A DNA stretch of 13,253 nucleotides from Saccoglossus kowalevskii (taxonomy: Eukaryota; Hemichordata; Enteropneusta; Harrimaniidae), in contig NW_003121454.1 in NCBI RefSeq assembly GCF_000003605.2, positions 47,251-60,503 of the forward strand. The letters run 5' to 3'. The position numbers and the translations under genes were made by a program. Shown here piece by piece: positions 1-7,983 of the stretch (the first letter of the stretch is position 1; every line of letters begins with the position of its first letter). The notes below the pieces were generated by a model. That model made no database searches. It was not told the DNA's origin and saw only the letters and a program-made list of their open reading frames with translations.

Positions 1-265
1 AGATACGGGCATGACAAACACATCTTTGAAAAGCTTGAAGTCTGGCGATTCTAAAAATATATACTTTCCTGGGTCCATTTGTAGTCATTTAGTCACAATT
101 AGAAGATGAAAACAAGAATGCAAATAATAGTCCCGCTACCTTAAATATCCAGAGGTAATTCCTGGCTATAATAAAGGGAAAGTAGTTTATGGCGAAATTG
201 ATCGTGTTAAAATGGGTTTCAAACACATTATTATAATACTATACGTATATGTTATGCTAACATCT

Positions 266-365
266 GTTAAACATATTTATTTAAAACCAGATATATTTAA
301 AACGTGTTTATCTTTAAATATGTTAAAAACATATATCTCAATAGTTGTATTTAAAACGTGTTTAT
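266..365. repeat. Degenerate tandem duplication, about 55-bp period
   Basis: Two related segments lie head to tail at 266-311 and 322-365. Each begins GTTAAA, passes through CATAT, and ends in the same 18-mer TATTTAAAACGTGTTTAT (294-311 and 348-365, exactly 54 bp apart). The middle parts differ by several substitutions and small indels, so the duplication is old or only partial. The shared end contains a near-palindrome, AAACGTGTTT. I see no coding content and no link to a known repeat family. Confidence 0.55.
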
Positions 366-1225
366 TTGGCGTCCCTATCATGTTTTTATTTTTTTTGTCA
401 GCGTCGAAAACATATCACCTGCCTTTTAATTCCCTTTCTTTTTTAAAATCATGTTTTCGGTACCAAAAATGACAAAAATGAAATCGAGTCAGTAAAGGTA
501 TGAATTCCAAGGTACTATCTGGGAAACCCTATTATATATGGGTATTCCCTCACTCATCAATACGAAATAATCACGAGTTTACTGATTTCCATATTTTTCT
601 CTTTATCATTATCTGTCTGATCATTTTACATATTTATTGTATTAAATAAATACTGCCTTTCATTTTCACATTTATTGCATCTGATAAGAAAATCCTCCTC
701 GGCGACTTGTGATTCATTTGTATTGCATTTAGGACATACTAGTATTCTATGTGTTTCAATGTATCCCTGTCTATATCTGCAGTACTAGTTATAGGCTACT
801 TATCCCCAGATTCGTCATAGACGTGTTTTATCTAGATATTTTCTAGAGACACATTATGCGTGTATTGACAAATACTAGCCACGACTGTGGGTTTACACGA
901 TGTCACAACTCCCAATGACCGCGTGGAATCTCAGGCACATTCTTAGAATGTATGCAGGAAGTTGTCTAGATAGCGGGCTGATCTGTTGCGTAATAGCGTA
1001 TTGTTATGTGAATAAACGGTCGTTCATTCACTTCGTCGTCGGGACATTCATCCGAGAATGAAGCTATAATAGCTCCATGATCCCAGTAAATCTCAAATAC
1101 TACTACTTATTTAAATGTTACTCCCCACACACACATGTTCATTGAGTCAAAAATCTTCGATTTCCACTAGTTTTTAAATTGATTTGGTCACGCACAGTTT
1201 TCTGAATCAACCTGTTATCAAATTA
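366..1225. other. Gene-free AT-rich stretch
   Basis: I find no coding region or RNA gene here. The only local structure is small: an imperfect hairpin at 521-549 (GGGAAACCC facing GGGTATTCCC) and a 13-bp palindrome, AGCTATAATAGCT, at 1062-1074. The 86-codon open frame at 212-472, which overlaps the start of this stretch, is low-complexity and coincides with the preceding repeat, so I do not treat it as a gene. Confidence 0.6.
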
Positions 1226-1277
1226 TCAGGGGGGAATTCTTCTCCTCTGAGGTTCTCCACACGTGTCAGGGGGGAAT
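1226..1277. repeat. G-rich 12-mer repeated 40 bp apart
   Basis: TCAGGGGGGAAT occurs at 1226-1237 and again at 1266-1277, exactly 40 bp apart. The flanks are pyrimidine-rich and only loosely similar. Between the copies lies ACACGTGT, a palindrome with a CACGTG E-box at 1260-1265. GGGGGAATTC and GGGGAATCTC resemble kappa-B-type sites loosely, without a full match. A purine tract of this form could also be the polypurine tract of an LTR element, but no LTR pair or primer-binding site is visible. Confidence 0.5.
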
Positions 1278-1535
1278 CTCGTCTCGTCCCTATATCGCGT
1301 CCCCTTGAGGTACGGGATCAGGAAAGTCATTTAAGCTTTACAGTCAAATAAGACACACACAACGAAATACGTTTCAACTCTCGTCTTAGTCGGTCTGTGG
1401 AGCACTCTATAAGACACAGCGCCCTGGGGAAAAATCCCCAAGACTATCGCAAGGCTGACCGAAGACTCGCCCAAGACTCTCCAGGACTGGACTCTCGACT
1501 GCGTCTGTCGTGCTGTACTCGCCAATACCAACTAA
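1258..1535. other. GC- and CpG-rich island, promoter-like or transposon-derived
   Basis: Base composition shifts sharply. 1381-1500 contains 66 G+C in 120 bases (55%), and I count about 18 CpG in 1260-1540, against about 12 in the first 480 bases of the window. Inside are a perfect hairpin, TGGGGA-AAAA-TCCCCA (1425-1440), and three copies of AAGACT between 1440 and 1478. A 66-codon frame runs on the minus strand (1331-1531), but it begins at TTG, matches nothing I recognise, and is easily explained by the lower density of AT-rich stop codons. Immediately outside, the minus strand reads AATAAAGTTGTTTTAG (about 1534-1549), which could be a polyadenylation signal or an LTR-like end. The plausible readings are a CpG-rich promoter, an untranslated exon or a fragment of an LTR element; the sequence does not decide among them. 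Confidence 0.4.
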
Positions 1536-2687
1536 AACAACTTTATTCATTTTCAAAACATTAACCAATTACAATGCAGTAAAAAGACTCTAGGGCGTAA
1601 CCTTCAATCATAAAGCCAATCACACTAAGTACTGAATACGTCATATCTTTTGATTAATCGTTCACTACATTGATAACTACGAATACTAACTGTCAGAATT
1701 AATAGTCCGAATAGCGACGGTTATCTCGTAATTAGTTCCAAATCACTGAGCCAAGTTCCGCCCCAAACTTCAAATAGGCCTAAACGATGACAGACATAAC
1801 ACAGCCATTCAGCTAATTAAGTCGATTAACAGATACGCAAAAACAAATTCATCACAAAATCACAACTTGTAAGTTTTTAGTATTCCAAAATATAAAAATC
1901 AATTTTCGGAAAAGTTAATAACGATTATGAATATGGGATTGGCAAAAGAAAACCAAGCAAAACGTTGAGGAGTGACATTTCGTTCCATAACCGTTATTTT
2001 TCAGTCATACTACGCATTGAAATAACGATTTTCTTGTGTCTGAAGACCGCTTTTTAATGATTTATGAGAATTATTTTCAGTTGCAGGTGCTGGATGTAGA
2101 TCCTTTTCGAGACTGTGACTCAAATAATAGACCCTATTTTTCCAATGAAGTACTCCTGCCATGACGGCGAATTAAATGTCATTGGTCATGACATCGGATT
2201 AAGTTATAGATACTTGGGTTGCCATAGTGATAATTTGCCTTGATCAGCAGGGTATGATATATTTCCGCATATATTTTATATATGTACTTTCTAGAACAGT
2301 CATTTTCTGTCACGTGATAAGCATGTGCAATAATTTGTTGTGCACCATTTTAAGGAACCTGTAGTAATCATTACATATCGCAATAAAACATTTCTAAAAC
2401 TCGTGATTTATTCTGTCTATTTATTATATTACTTGAAATAAAAGTTCATATCACTTTATAAATTACGTGATAGGATATTAATTAACGCGTCACAGTTAAA
2501 ATTGTACACGTGTAGACGACTCGGTATATCTAACGGGAGATTACTGTAGTGATTCAAATATACACTAGTGGTTGCACATTGTTTAATTACAAACTGTATA
2601 TATGTGTGACTGTAGTCTTATCCACACTAGTGTAAAAGTAGTAAACAAATAAAATACCCACAACTAAATGAACTATAAATTTTCTGG
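1536..2687. other. Gene-free AT-rich stretch with scattered E-box sites
   Basis: No supportable gene. CACGTG occurs at 2311-2316 (inside the palindrome TCACGTGA) and at 2507-2512. CACTAGTG occurs twice, at 2563-2570 and, within the perfect 10-bp palindrome ACACTAGTGT, at 2624-2633. A small hairpin, ATGTCA-TTGGTCA-TGACAT, sits at 2176-2194. A consensus-like splice acceptor (TTATTTTCAG, 2071-2080) is followed by 27 open codons up to a TGA at 2162-2164. This could be a terminal exon, but it is too short to support alone. Confidence 0.5.
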
Positions 2688-2699
2688 GACGTCGACGTC
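2688..2699. promoter_or_regulatory. CRE-like 12-bp palindrome
   Basis: GACGTCGACGTC is a perfect 12-bp palindrome made of two GACGTC cores sharing a central GTCGAC. With the following AC, the right side reads CGACGTCA, one base from the CREB/ATF consensus TGACGTCA. GC-rich palindromes of this length are uncommon in the surrounding AT-rich DNA. A regulatory role is inference only. Confidence 0.25.
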
Positions 2700-3171
2700 A
2701 CAAACAGAGAACAAAACATTTTTTGTTATCGTAATGCGAATGTTTAAAATAAATCCTAAAAAGTACAGCTATATAGTTCATGTGACATGCGCATTATGTA
2801 CGCTCTGATTTGTAATCGGATTGTCATTTAACAGTCGTCGCCGCCGTCTCTAATATTACTTCAAGGTTTTCCCTGCTTCATTTCGCCTGACTTTTTTAAA
2901 ATGATTACCAGGACATTTTCTAAAAATAGCAAAATAGGCCATAAATATAATGATCTTATCAACGAAATTACGTTTTAGCTTAAATTTATAACGCTTCGTA
3001 CTCAAGACAAAATTGAATAGTATGCTCGCACGAATGCATTATCCCATCATACACATACAGACCCCATCTTTCTTTCAATGACTTCTGACGATGCTGGTGA
3101 ACAGACTGTGCGGTGCTCTCGAGAAATCCATATCTTTCTAATTTGTCATTAAAGTACCACGGCCTATGATT
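2700..3171. other. Gene-free stretch before the 31-bp array
   Basis: I see no gene or ordered repeat here. A 63-codon minus-strand frame (2986-3177) runs into the first copy of the tandem array, lacks any recognisable motif and is best treated as chance. A short CG-containing run (CGTCGCCGCCGTC, about 2835-2847) stands out from the AT-rich background but is too short to classify. Confidence 0.5.
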
Positions 3172-3264
3172 AGACATTGTCTTGCATAGTTAGGTATTTT
3201 TCATACTTTGTCTAGCATAGTTAGGTATATTTCAGACATCGTCTTGCATAGTTAGGTATATTTC
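3172..3264. repeat. Minisatellite: three tandem copies of a 31-bp unit
   Basis: Three uninterrupted 31-bp copies lie at 3172-3202, 3203-3233 and 3234-3264. All share the core GCATAGTTAGGTAT, and all end in TTTC. Copies 1 and 3 are the most similar (AGACATTGTCTT and AGACATCGTCTT at their starts); copy 2 begins ATACTTTGTCTA. The lack of indels suggests fairly recent expansion by slippage or unequal exchange. The array ends abruptly on both sides, and I do not see the unit elsewhere in the window. Confidence 0.9.
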
Positions 3265-4980
3265 ATTTGATTAAAAGTAGGTTTCGTGGCAAGCTGTCAG
3301 CCCATGTCTTTAATAGTGCATGTATCCGGGACAGAACACGTGTATGCACATAATATAATACAAGTATTTTTAGTCATGTATTTTTGATCAATTACAACTA
3401 CTACATTCAAAGACGAAACGTTTCCCATTTTCAATTTGACCTTTTACACATTTTATACACAATTCTTCCTTAACTGAAATTTCGAGTTTTCTCCTACCTA
3501 CGTTTTACAATGTTACAGTTATTCAATTTTACTGACGTTAATTTTGCTTCGAATATACCAATTTCATTATGAAGATTTTTTTCTTTTTTTTTTTAATTTG
3601 ATTTGATTTTAATTTGTTCAGTTGAAGCATCACTATAAATGCTTACTCACTAATTCTAAAACATGTCCCAGTTCCCCTCTATTAGCACTGAATTATGGGA
3701 GTTTTTCAAAATAAAACTATGTAAATGTGTACATGCTTGTTCAAGTATCTTTGCTTATCTAATCTACTCAAATTGCAGATCCATACATCCTAATTTGCAT
3801 AATAGATTGATCAAAACACCTCAGACATGGATTATTTTGTACCTAAGTTATTTATTTAAACCGCTGTTACACTGACATAATTAATTCTAAAGTTCAGATG
3901 ATTTAATAATTCTTCTTTCAGTATTGACTGCCATCACCTTAGTTCTCCTTATGTTTACTGACAGTTTCCATTACCTACAATATCCAGATAATTTATTTTG
4001 ATAGTTTTGCCAACCATTTCGCGTTTCTGAAATGAGTGTAATACATCTGCATACACAATTGTGTTCAGTATTATTCACAATTTTCATTGGCCTAACTTCA
4101 GTTATCCTAAATAGATGTGGTAATGTTAAAAAACAGTTTGTGATAAATTGAAATCCTATATAACATCACTAGTTGTTTTAAAACCAGTGGTGACATCGTA
4201 TGGTGAACACTTTGTAATAAACATCCCTTTACTTTAACCTATATACTTTATTGTAATTACCCGTTACCCATATATTATGTAATGTATATAATACCGCACC
4301 CCTCCAGATATGACGGTTTTCAGGAAATAAACAGTCGCAAATCTGTCTTTCCATTTTTGTTTGTTCTTATTATAAATAATTTTATGAACAACTATTTTAA
4401 TAGGAACATATCATCAGCCCGTTTTTGTTTTCTGAAGCCAAATTGAACTAGCGTCAGTAATTCATTTTTAAATAATCTTTCATTAATTATACTAGTAGAT
4501 AGTTTGGACAAACATTGGTGAATAAACTAGATACTCATAGAATATGCATTTGTGTTCTGGATTTCGTATATCCACGAAAACGGGTATACTTTCTAAACCG
4601 CTGACATCATTTTTAGGGCCTTTTTTCAAAAACCAACAAATCCGCGTGTACTCTGACTCGGTAATTTCAATGCCCCCACCAGCCCGAGACTATAGACTAG
4701 ATACTATTTTATTTAAATCGGATCTAATATATTTGCTACAAAGATATGGTTGATGGTGCCATCGTGTGTATATGCCTCAGTCGTTGATTGTCTACTATAC
4801 TCTATTTTACTATTTTCATTTCATTTCTTTCACACGGGCACATTTCTATCTCTTCGAAGTTCAAATCAATCCGCCTCAATGGTCGTCGAAGTTTAATTAT
4901 GACATTAATATACACACGACACTTTATGACGTCGACATGATTCGTCATTATAATAATTATTGAGTAGTCTCGGCAATATG
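3265..4980. other. Gene-free AT-rich stretch with a T tract
   Basis: No gene is supportable. At 3576-3594 there is a T7-C-T11 tract, followed by a few ATTTG-like repeats to about 3616. CACGTG occurs at 3337-3342. A polypyrimidine-plus-CAG acceptor-like site (3911-3921) precedes 25 open codons ending at TGA 3999-4001, which is within chance expectation. The open frames of 65-70 codons at 3663-3875, 4544-4753 and 4766-4963 have AT-driven composition (rich in Y, I, L, F, S) and no recognisable domain. Confidence 0.55.
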
Positions 4981-5013
4981 TCTATAAATAGCCACTTGAT
5001 CTATAAATAGCCA
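4981..5013. promoter_or_regulatory. Twin CTATAAATAG (MEF2-like / TATA-like) sites
   Basis: TCTATAAATAGCCA occurs twice, at 4981-4994 and 5000-5013, 19 bp apart. The core CTATAAATAG fits the MEF2 consensus YTAWWWWTAR and also contains a strong TATA-box sequence, TATAAATAG. An identical 14-mer at this spacing is either a small tandem duplication or a paired binding site. No open frame of useful length begins just downstream: the nearest ATG, at about 5017, closes after six codons. No gene can therefore be attached to it. Confidence 0.4.
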
Positions 5014-5992
5014 AAATGTGTTACAAACATCGTTAACGCCCACGTACAATTTACGTTAATAATTAATAACGTCTATCGGTCCCGAGTGGATGACATAGAC
5101 TCTGTAAGGTTACGATCATAAATAGATGAGTAAAATCCAATAATATCAAAGATATGCCCTGCAATATATTTTACCGTGTTCGCATCTGTTTTTATGTTCC
5201 TTCGCCGGCGTAAGAGAAAACAGATGTAATACATTACGTAAAGGGGCTACATATTTCTTTAAAATCTGTATCTTTATTGGTCATCTTGGTTCTTTTTGTA
5301 TTAAAAAAATAAAATAGCAACAATAACAACAACCTCCATAATTACTACGTCTGACATAAACACAGGCGAGAACACAAAAACTGGTTTTGAACAACATTAT
5401 TCGGCGATTATTTGCAACGGTTTTAAAGAGAAATGTGGACCCGAAATGATATTGGCTCACCTTATACCCATTTAACTCATTTCGAAGTAGGTGCATGGTT
5501 CTAACGCATTCAGAAAATACAAATTAACCATTTTTTGTCTATGTGTCAGTGTCATATTTTCCTCTCCTCCCACGTACAAACGCTTATCTTATATTAAAAT
5601 TGAGTTTTAGCTGTTTCCATTATTTATGTATTTTGCTTTCTAATCAGATTCGAAAAACACGCCTTGGGGAGGGGTACTGTGTTTGTAGCCAGGTTTGCAA
5701 TAACAGTAATTCGTTTTTACAACACATCTCAATGAAACTCACCTACCACAGTGGGCGGACATTGATTATCAGGCTATTTGGCGTTCTTAGCTAGAAGATG
5801 AGTGTCTGTGCAGACAGTCTAATATGCGTAAATCACATACGTATACGTTATACATTGGAAAAATCAGTCACGATGCACATAGCCTAAAGTAATAAGAGTG
5901 AACGCTTTGACCAAGTTACCCTTTCATAAAATAGTAAATCACTATTATATTGGTTTGTTAGCCGTTTCTATCAGACCGCCAATATTAACGAC
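5014..5992. other. Gene-free stretch
   Basis: Nothing supportable as a gene. An inverted repeat, ACGTTA ... TAACGT, with an AT-rich 8-nt centre lies at 5053-5072. The 71-codon minus-strand frame at 5281-5496 and the 83-codon plus-strand frame at 5543-5794 are the longest here. Both are cysteine-, tyrosine- and serine-rich in the way AT-rich random frames tend to be, and neither shows a domain, signal peptide or conserved motif that I recognise. Confidence 0.5.
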
Positions 5993-6023
5993 GATATTGA
6001 ATCACTGCGACGTGATTAATATC
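5993..6023. repeat. Short inverted repeat, 12-bp stem with one bulge
   Basis: GATATT-G-AATCAC (5993-6005) pairs with GTGATT-AATATC (6012-6023), leaving the single G at 5999 bulged and a 6-nt loop, TGCGAC. The stem contains GC pairs next to the loop. It lies about 110 bp upstream of the TATA-like boxes at 6131-6175. It could be a chance fold, a dyad-symmetric binding site or a transposon relic. Confidence 0.5.
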
Positions 6024-6130
6024 TGTTTACGGTGCTGTAGTTGAAAGGTTCACGGAAAGCAATTATAGACACGGTGTTTTATGGTCCCAAGTACGAATTG
6101 ATAAAGCCTTTGGTCTTCTGCTAACTACTC

Positions 6131-6195
6131 TATAAAAGGTTTCTGAAGAAAACACTTTAAACCGGGATATAAATATTCGTGCACGAGTCTACTTT
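6131..6195 (+). promoter_or_regulatory. Candidate TATA-type core promoter
   Basis: Two strong TATA-like boxes lie in series: TATAAAAG at 6131-6138 and TATAAATA at 6168-6175. CTACTTT at 6189-6195 fits the generic initiator YYANWYY. However, its A lies only 23 bp from the second TATA, shorter than the usual spacing of about 30. The boxes lie 73 and 36 bp upstream of an ATG at 6211 that opens a short protein-like frame. TATA-like strings are common in AT-rich DNA, so the support comes from the arrangement and not from either box alone. Confidence 0.22.
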
Positions 6196-6210
6196 GACTT
6201 GACAGACTGC

Positions 6211-6276
6211 ATGGCTGAATTGTCGGTTCGGTTTACAGAAGAGAGTGAAAAAGAGAACATTTCTACGAGTACATAA
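6211..6276 (+). CDS. Candidate short ORF or first coding exon, unknown product
   Basis: This is not a recognised gene. An ATG at 6211 follows the TATA-like boxes and opens 21 codons to a TAA at 6274-6276. The peptide begins MAELSVRFTEESEKENIS. Its residue mix is acidic and polar, with alanine as second residue and G at +4, and looks more protein-like than the Y/I/F-rich chance frames nearby. The -3 base is T, which is unfavourable for initiation. A GT at 6269-6270 (CGA|GTACAT) could be a weak splice donor, making this the start of a multi-exon gene, but no downstream exon can be joined to it from sequence alone. Chance occurrence is the default explanation. Confidence 0.12.
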   Translation: MAELSVRFTEESEKENISTST

Positions 6277-6774
6277 GCCAGCACTTAATGTAAACAAATT
6301 AAATGTCTGTTTTTTCGAACATCTAAAGGTCTCTCGAGCAGTTGTACTTTAAATATCGAAATTGACAATCACCCCATTTAACAAACCCTTTCGTATGAAT
6401 ATCTGGGTGTTTAAATTGTGCTGACGTGGTCTGGTCTAACTGTGGATCAACACTTTTTGATTGGTTGCAACGTTTAAAAAATAGATCTGCCAGGATTATT
6501 GTTCTGTATGAACTTATGTGACACTTAAATGTTATGCTGAAGTCTTTAAATTGTTTATCATGTAAAAAACGAACCGACTTCCACAAGGCATAAACATATT
6601 TCAAAATAATACATATCTTTTTAATATTGTGAAGCCTATTGAACAAGTACATATATTTCATTCTACTCAGCTTTAGTATGGGCCCAGATAACTACTTGTT
6701 TTCTTGCTTCATTGCCGAGAAATTTGACCTCGAGTAATTCTTTTTCAGGAACGGCTTTTTAATCTTTGTGTGAT
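6277..6774. other. Stretch holding the longest open frame (minus strand), no recognised gene
   Basis: The longest frame of the window, 112 codons, runs on the minus strand from ATG at 6661 to 6323. Its product would begin MKYMYLFNRLHNIKKICIIL and is rich in K, I, Y, F and C. I see no signal peptide, regular repeat, zinc-binding cysteine pattern or known domain. The ATG has A at -3, a mildly favourable context. With no homology evidence and strongly AT-driven residue use, I leave it as an unsupported frame and not a gene. Confidence 0.4.
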
Positions 6775-6787
6775 GGGGGGGGGGGGG
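6775..6787. repeat. Homopolymer run of 13 G
   Basis: Thirteen consecutive G residues follow GTGTGAT. This is an outlier in DNA where G is a minority base. Such runs are slippage-prone and hard to sequence, so the exact length is uncertain. Poly-G can fold into inter- or intramolecular quadruplexes, but one uninterrupted run is not by itself evidence of a functional quadruplex. It sits 14 bp before an inverted repeat. Confidence 0.9.
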
Positions 6788-6801
6788 CAGGAACATTTCA
6801 A

Positions 6802-6869
6802 ATAATAATTATAACCGATTACTTGTGGTAAGGTGATCAGTGTTGACTCGGTTCGTTGATAATTATTAT
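6802..6869. repeat. Imperfect inverted repeat, 17 paired bases with a 5-nt bulge
   Basis: ATAATAATTAT (6802-6812) is an exact reverse complement of ATAATTATTAT (6859-6869). Just inside, AACCGA (6813-6818) pairs with TCGGTT (6848-6853), leaving CGTTG (6854-6858) as a bulge and a 29-nt loop. Pairing that continues through a mixed-sequence inner stem is less likely by chance than the AT-only outer part. No clear target-site duplication is visible. It may be a degraded MITE-like fold-back or chance. Confidence 0.5.
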
Positions 6870-7416
6870 AGAAATCCAAACGCAACATACCGGGGATGGA
6901 CGGTACGGTAATTAACATTTGGTTACCGTGTCAAGATAAAAAGAGAAGGGAAATAGTTTCATATTTTATAATGCTAACGGAATATTGCGGAAATAAAATA
7001 TTTGTCATCATCATATTGAAATCTAGGTCAAAAGGTCAACTCCTGTGAATATAATAATAACAACAAAAAACGCACTAGTAATAAAGTGAAGAGACTTCTG
7101 AAGAATGAATGCACTTTGCGAATTCGTACATGGGGCCCGATTTGTATTATAAACCGACGATTGCTTCCAGTTCATGTTCAGCCAATGCAACACACGAAAA
7201 ATTGTTGTTTTTTAGCGGAGCATATCTCCAAGCAGCATACCGGCTTGTTTAGTTTGCGTGAAACTGTGGTGTACCATGCCATACAGCTTGTATATTTTGA
7301 TTTCATGAATCTTGTTTTATTTTATGTTATTGTTATTTTATTATTACATGTATCTATTACATGTTTTGAGCCTTCATACCAAAACTAAAAGCACTACCTG
7401 CCAATGAATTACAAAG
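6870..7416. other. Gene-free stretch
   Basis: A 100-codon plus-strand frame occupies 7086-7388, but it starts at GTG. Its C-terminal part is a hydrophobic run rich in V, L, I and F (about codons 75-92) encoded by T-rich DNA (GTTATTGTTATTTTATTATT), which looks like composition and not a designed membrane segment. I recognise no family and do not call a gene. Nothing else here is supportable. Confidence 0.5.
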
Positions 7417-7434
7417 TAAATTAAATTAAATTAA
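7417..7434. repeat. Short (TAAAT)n microsatellite
   Basis: Three complete TAAAT units and a partial TAA occur in a row. It is short and of little diagnostic value beyond marking slippage-prone AT-rich non-coding DNA. Confidence 0.8.
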
Positions 7435-7475
7435 TAGTGTGAAAATGTGGTTGAGTATAGAGCAATGGAACATTA

Positions 7476-7542
7476 CACGTGCGACGACTAGAATAATTGA
7501 CAGTTTCGCGAATGTAGGTGATTGGTGCGAAGTGGTCACGTG
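7476..7542. promoter_or_regulatory. Paired CACGTG E-boxes 61 bp apart
   Basis: CACGTG occurs at 7476-7481 (ACACGTGCG) and 7537-7542 (GGTCACGTGAG). The second closely resembles the MiT/TFE CLEAR-type and USF site GTCACGTGAC. These are two of six CACGTG hexamers in the window (others at 1260, 2311, 2507 and 3337), more than the one or two expected from base composition. Binding is inference; no transcription unit is evident nearby. Confidence 0.25.
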
Positions 7543-7860
7543 AGAACACGTTCCATCACTAATGTGTTAGCATAAACCAAAATATATTCCACTGTTATTT
7601 GTTTATTAGTTCCAGACATATTGCTTCAATACCTCGAGTTTTTTTAAAGATTTTTTTCTAATTGAACAGGTCGTGTTTCATTTGTTTTCACATGTGTATG
7701 ATCAGTATAACAAAAGATTTGAATATCGTCTAGTACTTCTGTGTCTAACTTCTACCATACCGGAAGTCCACCCCTCTATTGCACATTATGTATTGAGTAT
7801 ATGATAACTACTATGAGCACACTTGATGCGGGGCAGTATTACAAACCTGATTATTAAAGT
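7543..7860. other. Featureless AT-rich spacer
   Basis: No gene, repeat or convincing fold seen between the paired E-boxes and the 7861 hairpin. Confidence 0.6.
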
Positions 7861-7893
7861 CTCAGACTACTATAAATTCTATAGTATTCTGAG
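7861..7893. repeat. Hairpin with a 14-position stem and one mismatch
   Basis: CTCAGA-C-TACTATA (7861-7874) faces TATAGTA-T-TCTGAG (7880-7893) across the 5-nt loop AATTC. Thirteen of 14 positions pair, with a single C/T mismatch. The outer arm has mixed sequence, so AT richness alone does not explain the symmetry. It lies about 60 bp before the GC-rich palindromic segment at 7953-7983. Possible readings are a structured RNA fragment, a dyad binding site or a small fold-back relic. Confidence 0.6.
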
Positions 7894-7952
7894 TGCGGTG
7901 TGAGTGTATAGTATCACAGCATGGCCATTTCAGTTTTATAGGACCCTGTAAT

Positions 7953-7983
7953 GGAAGCCCCCCAGACTTCCGCTGCGCAGCGG
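7953..7983. repeat. GC-rich segment with a perfect 14-bp palindrome
   Basis: CCGCTGCGCAGCGG (7970-7983) is a perfect 14-bp palindrome. It directly abuts a small hairpin formed by GGAAG (7953-7957) and CTTCC (7966-7970) around a C-rich loop. The G+C and CpG content of 7955-8005 is far above the surroundings. The TGCGCA core resembles half of an NRF1 site, but the full motif is absent. The segment may be a fragment of a repeated element or a conserved regulatory block; I cannot tell which. Confidence 0.6.

Noticed and set aside
1331-1531. 66-codon minus-strand frame in the CpG-rich island
   Set aside because: It begins at TTG, and the higher G+C lowers stop frequency, so an open frame here is weak evidence for coding.
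3922-4001. Acceptor-like site followed by a 25-codon hydrophobic frame
   Set aside because: The polypyrimidine-CAG match and short frame are common in T-rich DNA, and nothing else supports an exon.
6323-6661. 112-codon minus-strand frame as a gene
   Set aside because: It is the longest frame, but residue use follows AT composition, no domain or signal is recognised, and no intron or promoter context supports it. A few frames of about 100 codons are expected in 13 kb over six frames.
738-7080. Frequent ACTAGT hexamers (about eight)
   Set aside because: Only modestly above expectation, with varied flanks and no regular spacing.
7086-7388. 100-codon frame with a hydrophobic C-terminal segment as a membrane protein
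   Set aside because: It starts at GTG, and the hydrophobic run is produced by repetitive T-rich codons, as expected by chance.
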